Source of the DNA: Chaenocephalus aceratus | Taxonomy: Eukaryota > Chordata > Actinopteri > Perciformes > Channichthyidae | Direction of reading: 5' to 3' | Length of the DNA stretch: 64,000 nucleotides | Assembly (NCBI GenBank): GCA_023974075.1 | Contig: CM043788.1 | Location: 15,773,428 to 15,837,427, forward strand | Part shown: positions 1 to 8,981 of the stretch, piece after piece | How positions within the stretch are numbered: position 1 is the stretch's first letter | How the letters are laid out: every line of letters begins with the position of its first letter | Translations under genes and position numbers: made by a program | The notes under the pieces: model-generated | What the model was told of the DNA's origin: nothing | Seen by the model: the letters and a program-made list of their open reading frames with translations, nothing else | Database searches by the model: none

Positions 1-1165
1 AAGTCTGGTCGCTGGTGGACCCTTTTTTTCCCTGAGTGCAGCTGGCGCAGCAGACGAGCCACATCTTCTTGTCTTTGTGTAAATATCAGGGCCGGTCCCT
101 CTGGGCAGCTGTATATGAGGATGATGGTGGGGGTGATGTGTAGTGAGTGTGGGGGTGGGGATGGAGGGGTGAGGGGTAAGGAAAAGGCAGAGTGGAGATG
201 ATAACCATTAACAAGGGACTAGCCGGGGTCATCCCTGATTTTATTAGACAACAGGAAATGGAATCAAGGTGGCAGGGGTCGCTTTCTTTGTTCGGGAAAC
301 TTATACAGATCCTCCAGAGAGCTGAGACCCCACCCCCTCTCATAGCTAGCTATCTTTTCTCTCTCATCTGTCTCTCTCAGAAGAAAAATCTTCTTTTCAG
401 TCTGTTTCCTAAGAAAAATTAGTAACTGATACCTCACCAGACATTAAAATGTGAACACATGTCATTCCAACCAAGACAGACATATGATAACTCTGTTAGA
501 CTCCAGCAATATATCTTACAAGTCCTGGCATGCTGTCAAAGCATGAAGTGATTTGTTTTTGTGAAAATCAATTGTTTTTTAAAAATGGCATACAAGTCAC
601 AAAAAGGCCTGTAAATGTGCTGTACACATCTGACATCTTTCTGGTAAAAACAGTTATCTTGCTGTGCACATTGGATGATTGCTCAGTTTGAAATACAATT
701 GAAAAAATCACAGCTTTGAAATTGCATAACAGTCTGAAGTGGTAAAATCTCCGGCAATACTTCTACAGTATATAACAACACTTATAGAATAGAGAACAAT
801 GCAAGACCAATACTTCACACATGTTGACCTTCCTCTTCAACAGGCCTCTTCAGAGTCCAATGGTGTATTGCAATGCATACAAAAAAACCCATTGGACCAA
901 AAGAAAATAAGAAATCAAGGGGAACTATGTAATGTACAGCTAGGAGGAAAAGCGAGGGTGTAGAAAAGACATTTAACACTTAAACATAAAATAATTATAA
1001 TTTGTCTTAAATCAATAACTGGCAAGATTCAATTAAATTAAAATTATGTATTGCTTTCGTCATTTATCAAGCACAAGTGGTTCCATCATTCCATTGTGAG
1101 GATTTATTTAAGCATCTTTGTGAATCTGTGAACATGTGATGGGTAATAATAACTATTGTTCTCAT
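1..1165. other. Non-coding sequence, no gene recognised
   Basis: No reading frame here looks like a protein family. Positions 120-170 are G-rich on the plus strand. A 9-bp inverted repeat (855-863 and 889-897, GTCCAATGG and its complement) with a 25-nt spacer could fold as a hairpin. Base composition becomes AT-rich after about 420. The stretch ends where DIRS-like terminal sequence begins near 1,170. Confidence 0.5.
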
Positions 1166-1169
1166 TCAT

Positions 1170-1633
1170 AACACTCCGTTCGATGTCTCACTATGGGATG
1201 CGCCTCAACGCGTATGCAAACAAAAGCATCAATCTCATTACGCCAATCCTGATTGGCTGGTGATCTTGACGTCTATGTCAGGGAATCCACCCACCCTTTA
1301 AGTAGCTTGCGCTACGTCGCAGCGTCATTCAAACACCTCTTCTCGCTTCAGAGCACATCTCGAATATCAGTAGCCGGGCTAGCTTAACGGTCCACAGACT
1401 GAACCCAAGCTAACATTCGGTCGACGGGCGCTTGCCGGTTACTTTTTTGCTTTGCAGAAGAATTGAACAAATATTAACACACCAGTTAATATTGTAATCT
1501 GCCCCGCCGTTTTTTCTTTTGAAATAACGGTAAGATTTGATTTTTTCTTCAAACAGTAACATACCTGTTGCTAGTTTATCCCTCCGCGCCGACACCACGG
1601 CGAGTGGGGACGGACTCTTCTCTCCCTCACACC
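1170..1633 (+). mobile_element. DIRS-like retrotransposon, left terminal repeat and leader fragment
   Basis: This looks like the left terminal repeat of a DIRS-type tyrosine-recombinase retrotransposon followed by its leader. Around 1,184-1,215 the text CTCACTATGGGATGCGCC followed by a GTATGC resembles the terminal motif also seen inverted near 39,863-39,885, beside a DIRS recombinase fragment. The last 165 bases (about 1,470-1,633) are homologous at roughly 80% by eye to 5,905-6,072, which directly precedes a DIRS gag gene; that match is the main basis for the call. The fragment stops where the following LINE begins. Exact outer boundary is uncertain. Confidence 0.6.
1470..1633 (+). repeat. 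Diverged direct repeat, copy 1 (partner 5,905-6,072)
   Basis: Shared landmarks in order are ATTAACACACCAGTTAATATT-like text, a T-rich stretch, CATACCTGTT(G/A)CTAG, TCCCTCCGCGCC and CACCAGAGG. Several substitutions and indels separate the copies, so they are not a fresh target-site duplication. They flank LINE-A exactly. Confidence 0.8.
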
Positions 1634-1822
1634 AGAGGCTGGCCCTGACAGCTGACAGCTGACAGCGCGCGACAATTGTTTGGAGGTTTTTTCGACCTCA
1701 AACGATCAGATTGGATTTAATTGATAGTTTTTGTGGACGATCCCCCCCCCCCCAAAAAACAGCTCTGCTGTCTGGGCCCCCCTGACCGTGTGTATTGACT
1801 GGAGTGACGTAGGATTACGAAC

Positions 1823-2848
1823 GTGCATTCAGGAATGCATCAGCCTGCTGCCGCGGACGCGGATGAGGAAGTGGATGCTGACAGTAGAACAGCGGAGGGA
1901 AAAGTGGATAAAGAAACAGGAAAGAAGGGTGATAATACTGAAATAAAGCACGGCCAAGGAAGGAGTGGAACAACTGAAACTATAAACAAGGAGGATAAGT
2001 GTGTTAAATGCGACACTGGGGAAAAAGAGCTTATACAGTGCGAACGGTGTGACGAATGGTCTTGCTTCAAATGCCAGAACATACCGGCAGCCATGGGTAA
2101 GGCCATAAACACATTTGCTTCATTACATTGGTACTGCCTATCGTGTGAACCTGCTGCAGTCCAAGCTGCTAGGTTAGCTACCAAGGAACTATTTAGCCAA
2201 CTGTCGATAGACAAAACAGCCGAGGCGATTTCGAAAATAGTGTCCCAAAAAGTAGAATATCTCCTGGCAGACGCAAAGCAGCAGATGCACATTTCATATG
2301 CCGACACAGTGAAGACCTGGGCAGAAATGACCAAAGTAAGTGAAACATCTGCACCATCAAACTTTAAGAAAATAATGAAATAAGCTAGAGATGAACAGCT
2401 GAAGGAAACAGATGATCGTGAATCCAGAGAGAACAACCCGATCATTTACCAAGCAGATGAAAGTACTGAAGAGACCCCGGGAGAGTTCTTTGACAGTCTT
2501 TGTGAAAACATTTTTGAAATAGGGAAACTTCAGACCAAACAGGTTATCAGACTAGGAACACAGGCTACCCAGGGCCCCAAACGGAACAGACCATTACAAA
2601 TTGTACTCAACAACAGGGATGATAAAGAGAAAATATTCAAGAATGTGAGGAAACTAAAAAACTGTGAAAACAAGTATCAGAGAATAAGCATTTTAAATGA
2701 CTACAACAAGGAAGATCGTGAACTCATCAGGAATAAAGTCGAGGAGGCCAAAGCAAAAACAGCAGCCGATGAGTCGAAAAACTACGTCTTCCGAGTTCAC
2801 AGTCCACCCTGGAACCTGCGACTAGTCAAACTAAGGAAGCAAGAATAG
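1823..2848 (+). pseudogene. LINE-A ORF1: PHD-finger RNA-binding protein, one in-frame stop
   Basis: ORF1 proteins of CR1-group LINEs bind the element RNA. This frame runs 342 codons and is interrupted only by a TAA at 2,381-2,383; the same frame is open before and after. Residues about 60-110 form a PHD-like cysteine/histidine cluster (CVKCDTG, CERCDEWSCFKC, HWYCLSC). Downstream of the stop lies a basic segment (RPLQIVLNN, followed about 15 residues later by KNCENKYQRISILND) that resembles the nucleic-acid-binding C-terminal domain of LINE ORF1 proteins. The ATG at 1,823 is the first in this frame; an overlapping frame from 1,731 is a shadow. Without the one stop the frame would be complete, so decay is moderate. 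Confidence 0.75.
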
Positions 2849-2913
2849 ATCTCGAACCCATAACCCAATATAGAGAAAACGGACACCCAGCAACCACCAA
2901 TAACAATGTAATA

Positions 2914-5811
2914 TTGACAACTGAAAACCAATCTGAAATCAGTGACCAAGAAGTGAGTGAAAGCCTGTCAACCATAAATACAACCTCTGTGGATGACTCA
3001 GCCGACAACATTGTAGGGACCACAACCAACAGACATAATCAATGGCGAACAATCTTGATCAACTGTGGTGGCGTAAAGGGCAAGACCCCCAACCTGCATG
3101 CTCTCATCAATGACACCAAACCAGATTGCATAATTGGGAATGAGACATGGCTAGATGAAACCATAAAGAATGGTGCAATATTCCCCAAACACTATACTAT
3201 CTTTAGGAAGGATCGCAATATAAACGGAGGTGGAGTCTTCATCGGCATAAAGGAAGGCTTTACAGCAACAAGGATTGCAACCACAGACACAGAAATTGAA
3301 ATCATGTGGGTCTCGGTCAAGGTTTCCCAAGCAAGCAAAACATTCTACATTGGTAGCTTCTATAGACCACCAAGTGATCATCACACCAAACTGGATGAGC
3401 TTCGGAAATCAATTTCTCTATTGCCTGGTAACGCATCAGAAAAAAACTATAATTCTAGGTGGTGACTTCAATGCACCTGGTATAGATTGGGAAAATGAAC
3501 AACCAGGGACAAACAACATAGCTCTAAACCAACATGTTTTAGACATAGTCAAAGAATACTCACTAACATAAGTACAACTCGAGCCTACTCGATAACAGAA
3601 CATATTATACTTGATATTCACTTCAAATCAAACGCTTGTGCAAAATGTGCAAACAATACCAGGCATATCAGATCACTGTGCTGTCATGATGGACTCTAGT
3701 ATACATCCTGTATATACAAAGAAAGCACAGAGAACAATTTACAAATTGTCATTAGCAGACTGGGAAGCCATTCAAACTGAGCTGGAAGTGTTCAGCACAG
3801 AATTTGTTAGAACAGAAAACCAGCGAACTCTGAATGACAACTGGAATATGCTCAGAGACGAACTGTTTTCACAGATGGATAAGCATATCCCGACCAAGTT
3901 CACTACCACACGGCACAACCTGCCCTGGCTCACTCACTGCATGAAACGCCAAATGAAAAATAAAAAGAAGTTATACAACAAAGCCAAGCGATCAGGCAAA
4001 ACTTGTGATTGGGAAAACTTCCGCAAACAAAAGAAAAATGTTCAAAATAACCTTCGCAGTGCACATTGGGACTATATCGAAAACACACTCACCCAGAGTC
4101 TTGCTGAAAACAATACCAGACTATTCTGGAAATATGTCAAAGAATGTGGAGCGGACAACATTGGAGTCTCCCCTATTAGAGAGGGTGAAGACCTCTACAG
4201 TAGCAGCAAAGACAAGGCTGAACTCATTAACAAACAATTTAAATCTGTATTTACTAAGGATGATGGTAGCCAGCCCTCTATATCAGGAGAACCAGCCCCG
4301 CAGATAGAAGACCTGATCATCACGACTGAAGGAGTGACCAAACTACTGGCAAATATTAAGATCAACAAAGCTAGCGGCCCAGATGGTCTACCCAATCGTA
4401 TACTCAAAATGCTGGCCCCCCAAATAGGCCCACTGCTCAAGTGCGTATTCACGCAGTCACTGCAAACAGGAAATCTACCCGATGACTGGCTGCAGGCAAA
4501 CGTTACGCCTATATTCAAGAAAGGGGACCGGCACATCGCAGCAAATTACTACTGTCCCTGACAGTAGTATGTTGTAAACTCCTGGAACACATCATTTGCA
4601 AACACCTGTTGAATCACCTGGAAAGGCATAATGTCCTCACCCCGTTCCAGCATGGATTTCGACAAAACCATTCGTGTGAAACTCAACTCCTAGTCACAAT
4701 GCACAACCTGGCAAAATATCATGACCAGAAATTGCAAGTCGATGTGGCAATCCTTGACTTCTCAAAGGCTTTCGACACGGTTCCACATCAGCGCCTGTTG
4801 CTAAAGCTGGCCCACATGGGTATAACCGGCCCAATACTTGATTGGACCACAACCTTTCTCATGCAAAGAAGCCAACAAGTAGTCGTAGAAGGGGTGAAAT
4901 CAAGTACAGTTCACGTTGACTCTGGTGTCCCACAAGGCACTGTGCTGGGTCCATTGCTTTTCTTATGCTACATTAATGACCTGCCGTCACATGTAGCATC
5001 TACAGTGCGGTTATTCACGGATGACTGCCTGCTCTACAGGCCTATTAAAAATGGAAGTGACCAAGAAGACCTACAGGGTGACCTGACTAGACTTCAGGAA
5101 TGGGCTAACACTTGGGGAATGTGCTTTAATACTAGTAAGTGCTACATCCTACGAACAAGCAGATCAACTAACCAGCACATTAAAAACTTTTAACAGGTGT
5201 TAAAAGAGGTGACCCAACAGCCTTATCTTGGGGTAGAAATCCATAAGAACCTGAAGTTTGGCCAACACATTGGCCAAATTGTAACACAGGCAAACCGTTC
5301 GCTCGGCTTCCTACACCGGAACCTGCGACGCTGTCCCCAGAAACTGAAGGAGACAGCTTTTGTGGCCCTAGTACGTTCTAAACTAGAGTATGCCAGCTCG
5401 GTCTGGGACTCCTACACTGATAAAGACAGTGATGCCCTGGAATCAGTACAAAGAAGAGGTGCAAGATTCATTTTTGGAGATTATGAATGGGACAGCAATG
5501 TCACAGAAATGCTCAAGCGGTTGAACTGGGTGGAATTAAGTGAAAGGCGGCGATTGGCTCGTTTGGTTTCTCTCTTCTTCAAGATTGTCCATAACATCTC
5601 AGCCATTGATGCATCAATGTACCTAGAGCCAGTTAGAAGAAGTGCAACCCGCAAAGCCAATTCTTTGAACTTTGAGCACATTTTCGCAACTAGTGACACT
5701 CTTAAATACTCCTTCTTTCCGAGAACAATCAGAGAGTGGAATTTTCTACCAGAAGAAGCTGTCATCGCAGAAACCGTGGAGTGCTTCCGGAGAATTTTAA
5801 GAGACATTTAG
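2914..5811 (+). pseudogene. LINE-A ORF2: endonuclease and reverse transcriptase, frameshifted
   Basis: ORF2 supplies the endonuclease that nicks the target and the RT that copies the RNA there. The endonuclease (3,050-3,700) shows GNETWLD, GGGVFIGIKEG, GSFYRPPS, then after a frameshift near 3,440 GGDFNAPGIDW and further on SDHCAVM. Stops lie at 3,569 and 3,593. RT starts with KASGPDGLPNRILK (about 4,365); another frame change occurs near 4,557. The RT continues with LDFSKAFDTVPHQ, GVPQGTVLGPLLF and RLFTDDCLLY. The last corresponds to the F/Y-A-D-D catalytic box with Ala replaced by Thr; both Asp remain. A TAA at 5,191 precedes the C-terminal region (YLGVEIHKNLKF, LRRCPQ), which ends at 5,811. 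Confidence 0.85.
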
Positions 5812-5904
5812 CGGGGATCATCCATCCCCCACTGAGCGTGATACCTCTGGGTTCTGCTCAGTATTAATCAAGATCCAGATCCAGGAGACGGAGATAAGAA
5901 AGAT

Positions 5905-6072
5905 ATTAACACACCAGTTAATATTTTTTAAAGAAAAATCTACCCCGTCTTTTTTTCCTTTCGGAATAACGATAAGGTTGGATTTTTTTCGGTAGCATAC
6001 CTGTTACTAGCTTGTCCCTCCGCGCCAACACCCCGGCAAACGAGGATGGACCCTTATCTCCCTCCCACCAGA
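5905..6072 (+). repeat. Diverged direct repeat, copy 2 (partner 1,470-1,633)
   Basis: This is the second copy of the DIRS leader segment described at 1,470-1,633. Here it runs uninterrupted into the DIRS gag region, which identifies it as DIRS sequence rather than part of LINE-A. Confidence 0.8.
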
Positions 6073-6333
6073 GGAGTCGGAGGCTCGGCTCTGCGGCTGC
6101 GGGTTTAGGATCTCGGGCACGGACTCACACCAGGTCTGCTCGTCCTGCCTTGGGCTGGAACACGCCCAGGAAGCTATCGATACCCTCCGTTGATTCGCCT
6201 ACCGGCAATCGGGATATGGTGGCGACCGTCGCGGAGATTGAGCCCCGCGCTGTGTCAGGCTGGGGCTCAACAACGGCGGTAGCCGCGTAATCGGAGCCCC
6301 GCGCCGAGCTGGGGCTCCCAACTGGACTTCACC

Positions 6334-7526
6334 GTGGTTCCACCCGCGGAGGATGTCCTACAGCTGGATTATATGGAGGAGGATGAAGAGGATGCCTCTG
6401 AGTTCCTCCTATCCGACTCGGATGAGCACGAAGATGACATCTTCGTTTCATCTGCCCAGGCTGCCAAGCCGGAGGCGATGTCCGCTGTCCCGGGCGAAAG
6501 CACACCAGCTTCGCCCTGCCTCAGTATGGACTTGCAGGCCGTGTGCCAACGCGCTGCGTCCAGGCTGGACATCCCCTGGCCTGAAGTGGCCAAGGAGACC
6601 TCCAGATCTCGCTATGAGGGGAAGAACTTGCCCCAAGCAGCAAGGATGAGGAAGCAGCTTCTCCCAGTCTTTCCAGAGATGCTGGACGAGGTGTCGGTCT
6701 CATGGGGAGACCGCCCTTTCAGCAACAAGACCCCAATCCAGGGTGCCTCCTCTTTGGACTGTGTCGGCATGGAGAAGCTCGACCTGCTCCGCATGCCGCC
6801 CATGGAACCGCTGGTGGCAGCCCACCTCCAACCGCGGCTGGCTTCGGCACCGAGCAGGAACCCCACGCTACCGGCAAAGGCAGACCGCTTCCAGTCAGCA
6901 ATGACCAAACAAGCCTATAAAGCCGCAGCTTTGTCCACCAGGGCGCTCAACGTCTCCTCGCTGCTGACCGCCTACCAGGTGGAGCTCTGCGAGGACATGA
7001 CGATCAAACCTGAGCCTGCCGTGTGGGACGAAATCGCAGCGATCACAGACATTTGCCTCCGTGTGCAGCGCTGTGCAGTCCAAGCCACGGGCAAAGCACT
7101 GGGGATAATGGTGGTACAGGAGAGAGCCAGGTGGCTTACCCTGACAAACCTTCCAGACCGGGAAAAAGAGGACGTCTTGGAGATGCCTATTGTTCCCAAG
7201 GGCATATTTGGCTCCGCTCTAGCTTCGATGCAGCAGCGGTGTGACTCCAAAAAGAAGGAGGATGAGGCTCTCCAGCTTTGTCTTCCCCGAAGGGTCCAGC
7301 CGCCGCCTTCAACGGCCCGCGGCAGTCCTTCGCTCAGGCTGCCTCACGTCCTGCCCGTTTCAAGATCCCGAAACAGCAGAGGCCACAGCCCGCCCCGGGT
7401 CTCCAGCCCAGACACGAGGCGAGGACGAGCTGGCCAAGAAAGTCTCCGGTTCCGGCAGCAGCCGCTCAGGCACAGCCGGCCCAGACTTTCAGCCACCAGA
7501 CGAGGAAGAAGAAGAGGGCGGCCTGA
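6334..7526 (+). pseudogene. DIRS Gag-like protein, frameshifted near the 3' end
   Basis: This is the structural, nucleic-acid-packaging protein of a DIRS element. The frame from 6,334 has an acidic N-terminus (DYMEEDEEDASEF). It then has a conserved DIRS gag core between about residues 180 and 310, with KADRFQSAMTKQAYKAAALS, VQRCAVQATGKALG and IFGSALASMQQRCDSKKKED. Near 7,285 the DIRS-like reading moves to another frame, where the Gln/Ala/Pro-rich tail with FAQAASRPARFKIPK ends in KKKRAA at 7,526. The original frame continues open to 7,569 but its Arg/Ser-rich tail is a shadow. One indel therefore explains the break. The start is not certain, because 6,334 is a GTG and an upstream open frame (6,012-6,290) exists in the leader. 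Confidence 0.8.
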
Positions 7527-7832
7527 CAGCCTCCTCTCCTTTCCTCGAGCTCATGTGTTTCCGGGGTGAAACCATGCCCCCATCTTCCCGCCGCCTCGAG
7601 TGATGTCAGAACGCCATCCTCAAGTTCGCGCCATGAGGGAAATGGACTTAACATCAACGACAGCAAGCTCCGCTGCTTGTTTAAGTCACACACACACACG
7701 TCATCACTATTGTATTTTAATAAATAATTTTCCACTGTCTTTTCCAGGCTTAAAGCCAAGGGCGCAGTCAATAAAAATGAAAAGAAAGACAATAAAAACA
7801 ATAAACAGTCTGCGTCTACCCCCCTTCTAAGA
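7527..7832 (+). other. Spacer between DIRS gag and RT
   Basis: About 300 bases with no recognisable domain, holding a short (AC)n run near 7,688-7,700 and an AATAAA-rich patch at 7,719-7,800. No second gene is visible. Confidence 0.5.
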
Positions 7833-8768
7833 GTGGCTGCTACCTCTCTCAGAAGGCGGACGATGGAAGGGGCTGTGAAGGCATCACCGCCACGCGCATG
7901 CGCAGTGTCGACCGGGGTTGTCAACCTGGGGTACCACCGTGTTCAGACACTAGAGGGCCCCATAACACAAGAAATAAAGACACAGAGGGCAGACGACAGA
8001 GATGTGACATCTCCACTCGCTTTGAGAAGCGAAAAGTGGAGGATGCTCACAGATTCTGCTTGGGTTTTCAAGACAATAACACAGGGTTACAGACTCCAAT
8101 TCACTGTCACCCCCCCTCACTTTTCGGGCATTCTGCATTCGCAAGCCCGGGGAGAGTCGGCCCATATTCTAGAGCAAGAGATCCTCTCGCTACTAGACAA
8201 GAAGGCTATATCTATAATACCCTCCGAACAGAGTTAGAGCGGCTTTTATTCCAAGTATTTCCTCGTTCCCAAACAGGGAGGGAACGGGATTCGGCCCATA
8301 CTAGATTTGAGGGCTCTGAACAAATATCTCAAAAGATACAAATTCAGAATGCTCACTCACACATCTCTGTTGCGTCTCGTGCGCCAAAACGATTGGTTCA
8401 CATCAGTCGACCTGAAAGACGCGTATTTCCACATCCCAGTATATTATCCACACAGGAAACATCTGAGGTTCGCCTTTCAGGGTGTCTGTTACGAGTACAG
8501 AGTACTTCCCTTCGGTCTGTCTCTCAGCCCACGAGTGTTTGTACGGTGTACGGAAGCCGCGATAGCCCCATTAAGACAACAGGGTATTCGCCTGGCAACT
8601 TATCTGGACGATTGGCTCCTTCTCGCACAGTCGGAGCAAGAGGCTATTACGCAGACGAATGTCCTCGTAAAACACCTGCTCGACCTGGGTTTCGTAATAA
8701 ACACAGAAAAGGGCATGTTGTCCCCAGCCCAGACTGTACTCTTCCTGGGCCTACGCCTACATTTCTAA
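7833..8768 (+). pseudogene. DIRS reverse transcriptase, one in-frame stop, truncated
   Basis: The frame is open from 7,833 to 8,768 except for one TAG at 8,235-8,237. Before the stop are GYRLQFTVTPPHFSG and LEQEILSLLDKKAISIIP. After it come the motifs RPILDLRALN, VDLKDAYFHIPVY, LPFGLSLSPRVFV and TYLDDWLLLAQS, with both catalytic aspartate boxes intact. FLGLRLHF is the last recognisable motif, so about the first 300 residues of the pol protein remain. The 3' end is replaced by the ATTTC-repeat tail of LINE-B. The DIRS-style motifs distinguish it from LTR-gypsy RT. Confidence 0.88.
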
Positions 8769-8791
8769 ATTTCATTTCATTTCATTTCAAA
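8766..8791 (-). repeat. LINE-B 3' terminal pentamer repeat
   Basis: Four tandem ATTTC units (GAAAT on the LINE strand) follow the end of the DIRS RT and form the microsatellite-like 3' end typical of CR1/L2-group LINEs. Confidence 0.8.
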
Positions 8792-8981
8792 CCTTTATTT
8801 ATACAGATAAATCCCATTGAGATCATTGATCTCTTTTTCAAGGGAGACCTGCTCAAGTAGTTCCACATGAAACATAAAAACATAAACAGAACAACAAAAG
8901 GACATCATACAGCATCATTTACATAATTATCCACATAAGCAGGTACCAATAGCTTCCGATTGAGTAGCATCCAACCGAGCT

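Larger units (their letters stand above)
1634..5904 (+). mobile_element. LINE-A: CR1/jockey-group non-LTR retrotransposon, ORF1 plus ORF2, decayed
   Basis: A near full-length non-LTR retrotransposon. ORF1 (1,823-2,848) has a PHD-type zinc finger, and ORF2 (2,914-5,811) has an apurinic-like endonuclease and a reverse transcriptase. The gene order, the PHD finger in ORF1, and the RT boxes GVPQGTVLGPLLF and FSKAFDTVPH fit the CR1/jockey group; I cannot assign the exact clade. The 3' UTR is short (5,812-5,904). Both ends abut homologous DIRS leader sequence. At least two in-frame stops, two frameshifts and a substituted RT active-site residue show it is dead. Confidence 0.85.
5905..8768 (+). mobile_element. 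DIRS-like retrotransposon, leader-gag-RT portion, 3' truncated
   Basis: DIRS elements use a tyrosine recombinase instead of an integrase and lack normal LTRs. This copy has leader (5,905-6,333), gag (6,334-7,526), a spacer and RT (7,833-8,768). It ends abruptly where the 3' tail of minus-strand LINE-B begins, so RNase H, methyltransferase-like and recombinase regions are missing. A recombinase fragment of the same type lies in opposite orientation at 39,839-40,740 but is not a simple continuation. The family call rests on the RT and gag sequence style, which I recognise confidently. Confidence 0.85.

Noticed and set aside
192..422. 76-residue frame at 192 as a gene
   Set aside because: No domain, short, and low-complexity at the end.
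1470..6072. Reading the 165-base repeats as the target duplication of LINE-A
   Set aside because: The copies are too diverged compared with the moderate decay of the LINE, and the length is far outside the usual range.
7278..7603. Alternative frames at the end of DIRS gag as separate genes
   Set aside because: One is the true gag tail after a frameshift; the others are shadows in Arg/Pro-rich sequence.
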